From NCBI GenBank assembly GCA_020064725.1, contig JAGTWJ010000019.1, positions 1,922,001 to 1,986,000 on the forward strand: a stretch of DNA of 64,000 bases, read 5' to 3'. The notes under the pieces are model-generated. The model did not search any database. It saw only the letters and a program-made list of their open reading frames with translations, and was not told the DNA's origin. Origin of the DNA: Drechslerella dactyloides. Its lineage: Eukaryota > Ascomycota > Orbiliomycetes > Orbiliales > Orbiliaceae. The translations under genes and the position numbers were made by a program. Shown in pieces: positions 11,070 through 22,580 of the stretch; position 1 is the first letter of the stretch; every line of letters starts with the position of its first letter.

Positions 11070-13487
11070 AAAAAACGCCTCTATCGATAGTCGAGTCCCT
11101 CCGACCTTAGCACTTGCTCCCGCCGACTACAAGGCCATGCGGCTTTGTTCACTTTAACGTACCCACACTATTTCCTTCCGTTCCAAATTCCCCTTCACCT
11201 CCTTCCTACTCGGTCCAGCATGAAGACTCCGATTGCCATAAGATAGTCCGCTGCTCTCAGAGCTGGTGCACCCGATCCCGATCCGCGGCGCGCGCTACGC
11301 CCCAATCAGGAAGACAAAGGGCCGGCTCTTGCCCAGGATGCGGCAAGTGCTGGATACCAAGCAAGGACGCATCGCACATGGAGCTAGACAGTGCCAGAAC
11401 TCGTCGTAGTGCAGCCCGTCGACTACGCGTCATGCAGCATGGCACTATACTGCCGACGATTTAATCTTTCCACTTCTGGCGGGCGAGCTGCTTGCGCGAA
11501 TGCACGTTCGTCTGCAACGGCGGGGGAAAGCCGTCCGGTGCAAGACGCCCGCGCCCCCCAAAGGAGCATGCGCAGGATACCGCGCAATCTGAATCTGATA
11601 TCGCTTCCACTCCATCCAGACGTTCGTATGTCGGTCCATCCATGGCCGGCCATCGAATCCCGGCGTGGTCGCCGACGGACAGAAATGTCCAGAATGCACG
11701 TCCATTACAGGACGAGACAACTGATCGAGATGCCTAAGCTCGACTCTTCTTCTAATTCTAATTCTAATTTCTATCGGCCAGGAAGAAACCCTGCTTCGTA
11801 TCGGCTAGCCGTCCTTCTTTGCGATTTGTCGACTCGCTTTTTCTCGAATAAGAAAACCTCGAGAATGCGAATTCCAAAATTGAGCCGGCCGGGGCTGCGC
11901 TGTCTTGCTTGCTTGCCTGCTTGCTTGCGTCTTATGCAATTGCAATCGCCCGCTGAAACGGCCGTGGACCGGGGGGCCCTCGACCCTCTACCACAGTCGA
12001 CTTTTTTCTCGCTCGCTCATCGTACGTCCCACATGAAACGTTTCTGGAAGCCGGCCAGCGCTGGCCACGTCCAAGGTCGCCAGCGTGACCCGCCTAGTCT
12101 CGCTCGTTCTCGCGCTGCACCTTCCTTTTTGTCTCCGCCGCTCGGCTGGCCGAGTGGACGGCCTAGTTTTTTTTTTCAACCGATGCGATTTCAAGACTAT
12201 AAGACAGACCCAGATAGAAAAAAAAAGGTAGTGGTAAGTGGTAGCATCGATCCATACCCTCTCTGCATACACATGCGAAGTGCATACAATCGAGGAGGCG
12301 CTATAGGATCGACCGTGCATACATAGAGCACAAGCCAAGCTTTTCCCGATGGACGCTCTGATTCAGTAACGTACAAGTATACCAGTATATGGAACGGCGG
12401 AGAAAAAAAAAAAAGAACGTACCAGGTACAGCGGTGTCGCCACGCCGCCGCCGGGCGACGATTGTAGATGTACCCGGCGCTGATACGATGCGCTTGTGGC
12501 CGGTCCGGTCTCTGATCTCTCAAGCGTGCATGCATATATTCATGCACCGCTTGTTTTATAATCTGCCGACCCCCGTTTCAGCGCCCATGCCGGCCGCCAT
12601 CGACATCACATACGTGCATACAGCAGCAGACGTGGTGGACGTTGGTACCTACCTATGATACAATGTTTAATAGCAAATGTTCCGTCCGCGTGCTGCCTTG
12701 CCCGATGCGACGGTGCCGCCGTATACGCATGCCCGGATGGATGATATATGCCTGTCCGCCTTGATGATACCATCCATCGTCAGACAGACTCAAACCATGC
12801 GTAATCGATGGATCATGTCGCACGTTAGACATCAAGATATATGCGAGATCCATCATTTGGCCGGCCGCGGCTCGGGTCCTGCGACCGATTGACTTACCTG
12901 GGCTATTAATATTATATTCTTGCTTACTCGCTAGCTTGGAAGCACCGACGCGACGCTTAACGTTCGCATTGAGGTCATAATTGATAATTCACATTACGAG
13001 ATCTGGTTCGACTCCAAGCTCGCCTCTCCTCAAAGTCCCACATACTGCACCCAAGCCAAGCTATCTATAGAGAGAGGGAGCTAAGCTAAGCCCTCTCGGC
13101 CGCCCGACCTACCTATCCAAGGACGAATTGACAAGTCAGCCAGTCAACCTCTGCAGGTCCCAACAAGCTCTCCTCCCTTCCGTCCTGTGACGTACGGACA
13201 TATGTTGTGCAATTGATTACTTACCTACTTACTGTCCACCTACCAGGGCCTACATACAATTCATTACATACGCGCTGACGCCACGCCGTGGCGTCTCACA
13301 CAATCCTATATCTCGAATTTACGTATACGACGTGCATATGCACACCACATGTATCCACACGCCTCACCGTGCCGCCCCTCGCTACTATATAAGCCATCCC
13401 CTCATCTCCTCCCCTCCCTGCCTTCCGTACATTAAGCACATACCGCGAGTAGGCAAGCAAGCAAGTGAGTGAGTGAGTACTCGAATA

Positions 13488-14773
13488 CTACACACCAACG
13501 AGCTTCTCACCCTCGCCCTCACTCTCGGTGTCCGCGTCCGCCTCCTCCGCGACGCGCACCCCGTCCAGTTGCGCCGTAACCTCCGGCAGCAAACCCTCAA
13601 TATACTCGCGATCCCGCCCCACCAGCGTCACCGTGTTCCGCGGCTTCCCCCACCGCGGGTAGCTCCCCACCTTGACGCCGTGGTCCTGCACCCGCGCCTG
13701 CAGCGCGGTAAGATATTCCGCCATCTGCGACTCCGGCTGCGGCGTGCTAATCATCACGCGGAAGAGGTCCCGTCGCGCGGCTTCGATTCGCGGTTGTAAT
13801 ACAGGTAGTAGGCCCTCGAGCATCTGCTGGAAGAGTAACGGGATGCCCGGGAGGATGTGGACGTTGTCGTTGACGATGGCGATGGGCACCCAGAGGTCGG
13901 CGGACGGGTAGTAGATGTGGCATTTGGGACCCTTTGGGAGGGTTGCCATCCGGAGTTTGGCGGTGAGGCGCGGGGAGGGGGTGTCCCAGTCGAAGGTTGG
14001 CTCGTTGCGTTTGGAGACCCACAGGCGCCGCATGCGCTCGCGGGTCTCGTCGTGGAGCTCGAGGGAGACGGAGAATCTGTGATATATCTCGTGGGTTAGA
14101 TATAGCTCCACACCGCATCCATTCGGGTACTCATTGCAATATTGGTTATATATATGAGAGAGATGATGATGTACGTACGCTTTTGCAATGCTCTCATACG
14201 TGATATCGTCGTGCCTGTCCCGGAATTTCAAAATCTAAAGTCAGCACGGCGTCTACGGGTGTTAAGAGTCGTGGGTGTATACGCACGTCGGCCCGATCCC
14301 ACCACTCGTCACGACAAAGTCGTACTTGTCGGACATCCGTCGCGTCGCCTCGATGATATCCTCCTCATCGTCAGGTATCACCTCCAGCCGCTTCAGGTCC
14401 AGCCCGAGGTTGAAGCAGTACCTCGCAAAGAACCCGCCGTTCGCATCGACGACCTATATAACCACTTCAGCCACCCACGTCCCCTTCCATTCTCACATAC
14501 ACACGTAATTCCATCTGGGGTACACACCTTGCCGTTGAGCACCTCGTCGCCGATGATAAGGCACGCTGCCGTCTGTATCATCCGCGCCGGCAGCGTCGTC
14601 GCCCCTCCGCTCGCCATGCCGCCGAGACCAAGACTTCCGGGTCCGAATACCCCCGCCGCCGCAAATTTGAAGACCGACCCCGCAGACGGTGCCCGTTTCG
14701 GACCGCCGGAAGCAATGTACGCCGAGTTCGCCGCCGCTCTGTGCCTCAGCAGCCGCGAGGAGCACCTGAACAT
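13488..14773 (-). CDS. Molybdopterin-binding (CinA/MoaB-fold) domain protein
   Basis: Four exons on the minus strand: 14773-14528, 14453-14287, 14214-14179 and 14076-13488; 345 residues. The N-terminal half is a MoCF_biosynth/CinA-type domain with LIIGDEVLNGK, the hinge V-V-D-A-N, and TSGGIGPTHDD followed by the T-Y-E-S-I-A-K-A-F helix. Fungal proteins of this type are usually annotated as molybdopterin-binding domain or competence-damage (CinA-like) proteins; the substrate is not established, and a nucleotide-pyrophosphatase role known for CinA relatives is only a possibility. The C-terminal half has VNDNVHILPGIP and VGRDREYIE segments and an acidic tail. The chosen start gives an Arg/Ser/Ala-rich leader (MFRCSSRLLRHRAAANS) that resembles a mitochondrial presequence. 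Two in-frame Met codons (MASGG and MIQTAAC) would give shorter cytosolic forms. Exon 3 is only 36 bases. Confidence 0.88.
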
Positions 14774-15307
14774 ATATCGAGCTGCACCTTCGTTCGTTCG
14801 TTCGTACGAGGTGGTGTGATGTGATGTGATGTGGTGTGGTATTATAGTATTATCTTATAGAGTCGCGTGTCGTAACTGCGGTAATATGATAATATAGGAT
14901 AACGTAACGTTCCAGCTAGCTCTTGTGTGCCTGTATCACCGCCGGCGCGGTCGTCGCATGTTTCGGAATTCGGGAGGCGATGTGACTAATAACGTGAACG
15001 TGGCTGGGCCCAAGCGCGTCTCAGGCTGGTTTGAGTCTCTCTGTCTATCGGCCGGCCGGTCGTCCTTATTCCGACCGACGTTGCTGATACGCTCGTTGGC
15101 GGTGTTGCCCGGTGTGGCCACCCCACCCCACCATAACCAGCCACAGCAACCCACCACAGTCAGCTAACCTGACCCCTCGCATGCGACACCATCTCGACGG
15201 CATCTCATCACACACCCGGACGATACCCGACCTTCATCACCGGCATCGAGGTTCTACAGTCTTGACAGACCAGATACCCACCCGTCATACACGCATAACC
15301 GTTCACA
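14774..15307. other. Divergent promoter region (CinA-like gene / GMF gene)
   Basis: 534 bases separate the two start codons of divergently transcribed genes. It contains a GTGAT/GTGGT repeat at about 14811-14840 and little else of note. It must hold both promoters. Confidence 0.6.
14811..14840. repeat. GTGAT/GTGGT pentanucleotide repeat
   Basis: About six imperfect five-base units immediately upstream of the CinA-like gene start. Confidence 0.7.
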
Positions 15308-16716
15308 ATGGTAGCTACCGCGCCCCCGCCTACCCCACCAGCCATATCTGGCGAGTCCAGCCGCGGGCTCGACTCGCGCGTGATGTAACGCACCGTTTGA
15401 ACGTCGTCTGATGGCACAGCACAGAGCACCGAGGCCAAACTCTACAGCTTCAGCCCGGACACGACGGCGCAGCTGCGCAAATTCCGCCTGTCCACATCGC
15501 GAGCTTCGAAGCCGCAAGCACGGATATGTAATACACCCCATATCACCCCGTCACGTCACGTCACGTCACGTTACACATACTTCAAGCGGCGGATACACCG
15601 CGTTCTGTCTTGTGTACTCGTTACCCGAATATACATACCGTCAAGCAGCCTGCCGGAGAAGGAGAAGGAGGCGTTCGAATGGATCAGGAAGGAAGGAAGC
15701 ATATGGTTGACAGACACATGCTGCATACCGTGCACAGTGCAGTGGCACCCACACCCACGCGGCATGCCGTCGGCTGGAATCCAACATTTCAGTTGACGTC
15801 GACGGTGAAAGAGTGCGGGGTGGCATGGAATGGAATGCAACGGAACACGCACATACACATGCGAGCGTTCGTGCAGCGTACCGCGGCACCGTATCTGCCA
15901 ACGATACACAAGCACAGCTACAGCTACACCCCTACGAAGAGAGCATTCCTGCTGACCTAGCGGCGGCTATGCACGCACGCACGCATGTACGTATGTATAC
16001 ATATATACATATACATATATGTAGTATACATACGTGCATGTGCATGCTGCATGCACGGTCCCGACGGCCCGGCCGCGCGAATATAGACACAATCGATAAG
16101 AAGACGCTGGAGATCAAATGGGACGATGACGAGACGTACACCTCGCTCGAGGAGCTCGGCGAAGCTTTGCCGGAGAATTCGCCGCGGTTCGTCCTGCTCA
16201 GCTTTCCCGTGACGCTGGTAAGTCCTTACCTATCCGTTTCCCATTACCGACTTTTTCTTTTCGGAAGATATATATATAAAAAAAAAAAACATGCCTGTCC
16301 GTTGTCTGCCTGCTTGCTTGCCTGCCTAGTTGTGTATTTTCCAACTCGCCACCGGCCGGCCCGTAGCTAGCGTCTGTCATGGATGGGTGGATGGTTGTTG
16401 GAATTCTCCGTTCGTGGGCTCCAGGCGTATGAATCGAGAGTAGTCCGGACGGATCTACGCGTTTGGCACGCGCTACGTACGAGTGACGAACGGAACAGAC
16501 CGGGCTGAGAGTCATGTTTTTGTCCAGAAATCCGGCCGACTGTCAACCCCCTACGTCCTGCTCTACTACATGCCGGAGAACGCCAACGGGGAGCTGCGCA
16601 TGGTCTACGCCGGCGCGAAGGAGCTCATGCGGAACACCGCAGAGGTAGGCAAGGTGTTGGACATCTCCGACGAGGAGGAGCTTCTCGAAATAGCAGAGAC
16701 GCTGCGCGAGGGGTAG
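15308..16716 (+). CDS. GMF1: Glia maturation factor family protein (ADF-H domain, Gmf1/Aim7)
   Basis: GMF proteins bind the Arp2/3 complex and promote debranching of actin networks. Exons: 15308-15379, 15425-15527, 16087-16217 and 16528-16716; 164 residues in this model. The single ADF-H domain contains the QLRKFRLSTSR helix (GMF signature L-R-K-F-R), the IDKKTLEIKWDDDE strand pair, LGEALPENSPRFVLLSFPV, TPYVLLYYMPEN and the MVYAGAKELM helix start, ending in a DEEELLEIAETL helix. The N-terminal 24 residues are Pro/Ala-rich and less certain. The exon 1/2 junction is ambiguous: GTGATG (15380) to CAG gives phase 0, while GTAACG (15384) with acceptor GAG also keeps frame. Intron 2 is long (559 bases) and contains a large inverted repeat; intron 3 is 310 bases. 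Confidence 0.9.
15971..16057. repeat. Alternating purine-pyrimidine inverted repeat in GMF intron 2
   Basis: Perfect 12-base arms at 15989-16000 (ACGTATGTATAC) and 16024-16035 (GTATACATACGT) flank a 23-base AT-rich spacer that is itself self-complementary. GCAC and GCATG runs extend the alternation on both sides. The structure ends about 30 bases before the 3' splice site at 16086. Confidence 0.85.
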
Positions 16717-18329
16717 GGGAAAGCGAAAGCTAAAAGCTGGTGGTGAGGGATATCAATCGCATAGCAATGCGCATGCCTGGGAGGGTTGGTGGTACAGTGT
16801 CGCGGCGTATGATTGGCTGCCGACGTGTGGCTGGGTGTGGCGGTTGGTGGCGAGGGAGCCTGGAAGCTGGGACCAGCGTTATGTCGATCAAGTTATATCC
16901 CTGTAGTTGTCGGAACTCGCGCATTCCGAGGAATATATGTACCAGTTGGATGGTAGCAGCTAGTCTTCCCAGGGTCTTCCATGGCGGGCAACGGGTACCG
17001 TTGATTGCCTCCTTGTCGCAGGAAGGAGGTCCAATATAAGCTTGTCAGGCAGCTTTTAACTTAAGATCTCCAAGTTAAGAAGTATAAGTAGTGCACGTCC
17101 GCTCGCACGCGCGTAGCTAAGTCAGTAAAGCAACACCCCAGCAAGTACTGTGCGGAGTACATGTACACGGTTTGTACCGGTACTTTGAAACGCTCGGTTT
17201 GTCTGCGGGCGCGCAATCCTCTATGAGCGATTGCTGCTCGGCTTTCCGTGCGAGTTAAGCGCCGAAGTCGAAGTCGCAAGGCCCGTTCCGCTCAGGTCAT
17301 GGCATGGCTTGCTTCCGTGATCGCCGGACGATTGCTTCCAGATGAAGGATGCCGTTATGAATGACGAAGCGGGCAAAAAAAAAAAAAACTTAACTTTTTG
17401 CGAATCTGCGCTAACGGACGGCCCGGCGACAGACGTGAAAGCTTCAGGAGGAAAAGAGAAGAAAAAACGTGCACTTAGCACTGTCTGGTATTAATTTGTC
17501 CGGTCCGATCGCTGAAGAAAATTCGTAATCGGTGATAAATGTCATGCGGGTGATTTTCGGGGTGAGAGGAAGAGGGAAAGATCCCGGCCAATCCCTCTTG
17601 AGAGGCGAGCTTTACGGCAAAATAACGGTCGAGAAGTCGGTCCAAAAAAAAGGTGTGCAAGTAGGGGTACATGGGACCTCTCGTCCACGGTCGTGAATAT
17701 CGGACGTTTGTTTCTCGTTTCGGGGCGTCAGGCCATGGTCAGATGAAGCACATCTGGGACAGGACGGAGGTACTGGTACATTACACTATGGTAAACTGTG
17801 CATGGCCCTCCGCCAGAGGAACTGCCACCAACGCCCGCGAGTGGGCGACCAAGCAAAAAAAGCGGGAGGGATAGAGTGAGAAGCGCATGTGATGGAGTGG
17901 GGACCGGGGACGCCAGCCAAAGGAGGCAAGTTCTCTCGGCCAGCGTAGAGAAAAAGCAGCAGGCAAACAAGGGTCCCGCAGTAGCGCCGCTGGGGAACTC
18001 GGGTTCTCGATCCATTTGTCGAAAGACGAATCAGGCGAAACCCCACCGAGCAGAGGCGACAAGAGAAAGCAGCAGGTTGTTTCCAGTTGGGTAAACGGGC
18101 CTGCCCGGGAGCCTGTATGGCGGGATTGGAGTGACAGCGCAGGACAGCCTGGCGAGCAGCAGCCGGGACCCATCTGGCCACTCAGACAGCCGACCGCTGA
18201 CACGGAACGCTGTTCCATTCCCCCATTCCTGATGACCGTTTGCGCCGATGCTGCGTGATAAGGGCCAGGCGGTTCTGGAGAATCTCTTCTCCCCCCGCAA
18301 GTGAGTGAAACTTGCCTGCTGCGGGTGCA

Positions 18330-18375
18330 GGGTGCAGGTGCAAGCGCAGGTGCAAGTGCAAGTGCAAGTGCGGGT
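18330..18375. repeat. GTGCAA/GTGCAG hexamer repeat
   Basis: Seven or so imperfect six-base units in non-coding DNA. Confidence 0.8.
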
Positions 18376-19430
18376 TCGCAGCCTTTTATCGTTTGCGATA
18401 CCGCCAGTGCTCGCTAGCGGGTTTGGCATTTCGCGCTGTGTCTTCCGGCCGTGCTCGTGTCTTGTTGCAAGAGTAGGTAATACTGATGCTGTGATATAGG
18501 GAGCGCGAGAGAGGGACAGAGCAGAGCGAGAGAGAGCGCGAGAGAGTCGGGCCAATCCGTGGAGGATGGAATCTTGCAACGTGGACGAGGCCTGAGATGG
18601 AATGGAAACTGCAGTGCCAACCCGGGTTGGTGGGCCCTCCTTCCCTCCCGACTAATATCTCACAATCGGGGCGCAGGGAAGCCGTCCAGGGAGGCCGACA
18701 GGTAATCTCGAGGTACCGAGTACTTGTGGCCCTCGTCCTTCTGCTCATATCCGGCAGCCATTGTGGCCGTACTGTGGATGCGATGCGTATAATGTACCCG
18801 CACCCGAAAGGGCATAGAGCCAAGTACGGCCACAATATCATGATAGTGAGACTACCGTCAGTTCAGTCAGTGAGCAAGAGGAAGCGGCGATAGCAGAGAG
18901 AAACGAACAGAAAGGGGAACGTTACATTACTCGAGCAGCAATATCCTCCTCCCCTTTCCCTGCCCAGCCTCTTTAACCTTTCCTCTCTCTTCCCCTCCGA
19001 GATCCAGATTGCCATCACCGCCGCCGTCTGCGTGCTAACCGTCTCCGTTGGGTGAGTACGAGTGACCTCTCCCGCTACCCGTGCATGCATGGCTCTGGTA
19101 CATGGTACTTGTACCAGTTACCTCGCCGGTACTTTTTGACGCGCGCAGGCTGCATTGTTCCCTCTCCGCCAATGCATTGTTCGTCCGCTTGAGTACCCAT
19201 TCGCCCTTCTCCACTTTCTGCGTCCTTCCCTGGCTGGCTCGCTCGCTGATTAGCAGGCAGGCTCTTCTTTTTCCTTTTCCCTCACCCTCGCATTGCACCG
19301 ACTTTGACTTGCCTATCCTTTCTCCTCCCGCAGACTAACCATCCGTCTGGCAAGCCAGCCCATCGTTGCCGTCGTTGAGACCACCATCTCGAAAGCGTAT
19401 GTGCGGTGGTTGAACAGTCAGTGGTCCAGG

Positions 19431-19452
19431 TGCTGCTGCTGCTGCTGCTGCT
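19431..19452. repeat. TGC trinucleotide microsatellite
   Basis: Seven consecutive TGC units, in the putative leader region of the zinc-repeat gene. Confidence 0.8.
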
Positions 19453-20226
19453 ACTGGCGGTGGTTTTCGGATGGGGATCTGGCTGCGTGGTCGTCTCCAT
19501 TGACCGGCTGACCGTCCGGCCTGCATCCTCTTTCAAGAAGAGAGAGATCCCCTTCGACAGCCGTGTGTGCTAACTAACGCTTCTCGCCGTCGCCAGCTAA
19601 TTCCGTCTATCCGCACCTTGGTTTCTTTTACTTCCCATTTCACACTTTTTTTTTTTCTTTAATCTTCTGCTTGCCTGCGTTTCGTTCCTCGCTTCTTATA
19701 ATCTCGCTTCCTCTTCGACTGCCTTCCCAGGGAGCATCTATCTCCACGCCGACCGACAGACACAGGACACTTTTCCATCCGACACTCGCTCAGCCTCAGC
19801 CAGCCGGCCAGAAGAGAGGCCCTCGAAGCATTCACATTCCATTCCAATCCACTCTCAGATAAGTTGAACTCGAATACCCACCGTAGCCGTCGCCATCGCA
19901 GTCCTCTCTCGAGAGGCTTCCTAAACGATATCGAACCCGGGGACCTGGTTCTCGTATCGTTCGTTCCACTGCTCCGGCTCGGATGCGCTCGACATCCCGA
20001 CATTGGTAACAGGAGTAAATCCCGTTCTTGGAAGGATACATCTCCTTCCAGACGCATTTCTCTTCCTCGAACCAGTATCGTGACATTCCTGGCCTCCGTT
20101 CTCCTCCAACGACGCCCTTCGCGGTGCCGCCTCCTATTCCCGCGACCGAGTGTTGGGACGTCCTAACGCACGAGCGCACCACCCCCTCACCACCTCTGCC
20201 GCCCGCAGCCACGACCCATCGCCAAC

Positions 20227-21560
20227 ATGTCGACACCTCAACCGACACCCGCCGCCACGCCGGCTGATGATACCCAGTCGAGACGCCGGAGCATCCAGAG
20301 ATTCCTTTCCAAAATCATTAAGCCTGGCAAGTCTGGAAAGTCTAAGAAGCCGGAACCGGCGTCGGCGGATCCCACTGCTTCTGCGGCTGAATCATCGTAT
20401 GTCTCAAGCCACTCTTCCCGGAAAAGTCATTAGACGTTGATATCATTGTCCCCATTTTTTTTATTTTTATCATTTGCCTTCGAATGCTAACCGACGAATT
20501 TTCCTCCGCCCTTTTTGTTGTGTAGTTCTGCCGCTGCCGAAGCTCCATCAACTTCTGCAACACCGGCAACACCAGCAACACCCGCACCGCCTGTGACGCC
20601 TGCACCACCTGCACCTGAACCGATCGAGGATGTGGCTGAGCCAACGGAAGCTGGTCCGTCGACCTCCAAGGCCGCGCCGCTGTCTGTCGGAGCCAGGCTA
20701 CTTGCCGAGAAACACGGTATCGAAATACCAGAAGATTGGCCTTACCCCGCGCGGCCTCCTATCGGCGAGAGAGTGGAGAAGCCCATCCGGATGCGCGTGA
20801 GGCGCTACTGCCATATCTGCCAGACCGCTTTTGGAAGTGATAAGGCTTGCCCAAGTTGCAGCCATAAGAGATGTGTCGAGTGTCCACGTTCGCCAGCGTA
20901 CGTTAGCCATGCACCACCATTCTGTGCGACACGCCTTTGCATCACCGTCTAACCTTGAATAAACATGCAGTTCGAAACAGAAGAAAAAGCAAAAGCACAA
21001 GGAGAAGGAACCCGAGCCCTACGAAGGCCTCTCAATACCGGCCAAACCTGCTGGACAAGACTTGGTCTATCGGAAGATCAAACAGCGCGTCCACTACAAG
21101 TGTCACAAGTGCGAAACCGACTTTGCCGGCCAGAGGCACTGCCCCAGCTGCAACCATAATTGCTGCAAGCGATGCCAACGGACGCCGTAGGTTCCCATTT
21201 CCATGGTTTGATCGTCTCTTTTTACAGGAGCTAACCCCTCTATAGGAGCAGAAAACCGAAGGAGGAGCTACCCAAACGCAAGAGGCCAATCAAATGGAAA
21301 TGTTCCGAATGCCATACTGGTGGCAACGTCGCCAAAACGTGCTCGAAGTGTAGCCATCCACGATGCGTCGATTGTACCCGGGAACTGTAAGTCTACTCGG
21401 AATTATGGTTGTTTATGTATTTCACATTTAGCTAACCGGTGGTATTCCGTCATACAGTAAGAAGAAAAAGAAGAAGGCTGTTATGCCTGTGGAGGCTACT
21501 GGGACGGATACTGATGTCGACATCATGAGCAGCGCGCTCGCAGCAGCAAAGATATCCTGA
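20227..21560 (+). CDS. Protein with three Cys-rich zinc-binding repeats (fungal, function unknown)
   Basis: Five exons: 20227-20396, 20526-20897, 20971-21186, 21246-21386 and 21458-21560; 333 residues. The N-terminal 140 residues are Ser/Thr/Ala/Pro-rich and probably disordered, with a basic patch (RRRSIQRFLSKIIKPGKSGK). Three related cysteine units follow at about 152-178, 230-256 and 271-299. Each reads C-x2-C, about eight residues, C-x2-C-x-H/N, then C-x2-C and Arg (for example CPSCSHKRCVECPR, CPSCNHNCCKRCQR and CSKCSHPRCVDCTR), enough ligands for two zinc ions per unit. Lys-rich spacers separate them, and a KKKKKK run follows the third. I know similar hypothetical proteins in filamentous ascomycetes but no function. 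A nucleic-acid-binding role is only inferred from the basic linkers. Introns fall between repeats, all in the same phase. Confidence 0.88.
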
Positions 21561-22580
21561 GATCGCAAAAACGAAATCGCTTGCTTCCCCGATTCCAAGT
21601 TCGACCATCGTTTATGTCTGCTGCCGAAGAACCTCTATTTTGCGACCATCGGTCTCCATCCGACTTCTGACGACCCTTCTCTTCTTCCATCTTTTCGCTT
21701 TTTCACCACCATGAATGATCCAATAATTTTTATGATTCGTTAGAGTTATGACTGCAGTTCGGGCGAACACTCGCATTCTGAATATTGGCCCAGAAAGCAT
21801 GCTTTTCTCCTCCCTTTTTATCTCTTTCTCATTTCCCGCATATGTGTGTCTTTACCAGTCTGCCGATCCATTGCCTTCTCGACTTTATCAACCTGCATTT
21901 ATCTGTCGAGCATCCGCTCTCGCACAACCATCTCACTCTATGCCCTACTCAGCGATTTGTCCTTTTTCTCTTTTCTCTTTTCCGGTTTTTCTTTCAGCGT
22001 ATGGAAGACATGTGAACGTCCATCTATCCAGCGTGGAGTCCCTTTTTTGGTCTTGCTTTGATCTCTGGCTTTGCTATACATAATTCCTGTCGAGTTAACC
22101 CCCCTCCCCACTTTCTGCCTCCTCTTCCTGACTTTTTCTTCAAAGTACTTGCGTGTTACTCAGAGATTACCTCACTTGAGTGTCTGGTACTTTACTCTAT
22201 CCCCGCTACACGCCCCGGATCCTTATTCCTTGAACATTCTGAGTTTCCTTCCTCGCTTTCGAGAATGTAATCACCTTTACAGCCCTCCCTCTCCATTCCC
22301 CCCCGCCTTCCCCGTTTGGCTCACCAACCTCTAGTACCCTATTGAAGCTACCGTATACCACCACTTTCTCTTCTTTCTCCGAAGTTTGACTTGGAAATTA
22401 ATCGCCACCAAAAGAAAAGAAAACGTTTTGTTGTCAACACGTTGAATGTATGGGCTCCAGGTATTCGATCGAATCTATCATGCTTATCGCAGCACCATCT
22501 TGTGCACACTCGGCGAGGGGCCATCGCCGGGATTCAGAATTGTAATACCGTGATTTTTTTTGACCGTGCGATAGTATTGA
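21561..22580. other. Spacer between the zinc-repeat gene and the large-paralogue cluster
   Basis: About 1 kb between convergent genes. It is strongly CT-rich on the plus strand (about 21790-22320), with no coding character. It marks the left edge of the less GC-rich block. Confidence 0.6.

Larger units (their letters stand above)
8791..13487. other. Gene-free 4.7 kb region upstream of the Ras gene
   Basis: The longest spacer in the window. The first 1.2 kb (about 8790-10000) is purine-rich on the plus strand, hence CT-rich in the Ras direction, consistent with a long Ras leader and promoter. It then holds GGAT, GAAA and GCAA microsatellites and many GCATGC/CTAGCT words. Long open frames here (for example 9481-10323 minus and 11391-12326 plus) have low-complexity, Ser/Pro/Arg-biased translations without domain character, so I do not call them. 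Confidence 0.6.
16717..20226. other. Gene-free 3.5 kb region upstream of the zinc-repeat gene
   Basis: Holds the GMF 3' end and the upstream region of the next gene. From about 18900 on it becomes CT-rich, and several GTGAGT...CAG pairs (for example a donor near 19051 and an acceptor near 19333) would fit introns in a long 5' leader, but no coding exon series is evident. Simple repeats occur at 18330-18375 and 19431-19452. Confidence 0.55.

Noticed and set aside
11391..12326. 311-codon plus-strand open frame in the Ras upstream spacer
   Set aside because: Translation is Arg/Ser/Pro-rich without domain character, crosses microsatellites and has no family resemblance. GC-rich DNA produces such frames by chance.
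13015..13025. tRNA B-box-like GGTTCGACTCC
   Set aside because: The flanking bases do not form a T-stem, and no A box or acceptor stem is present at the right distance.
18863..19536. Possible small gene with GTGAGT...CAG introns upstream of the zinc-repeat gene
   Set aside because: Short segments read as hydrophobic peptides but do not join into a consistent frame; more likely a 5' leader with introns.
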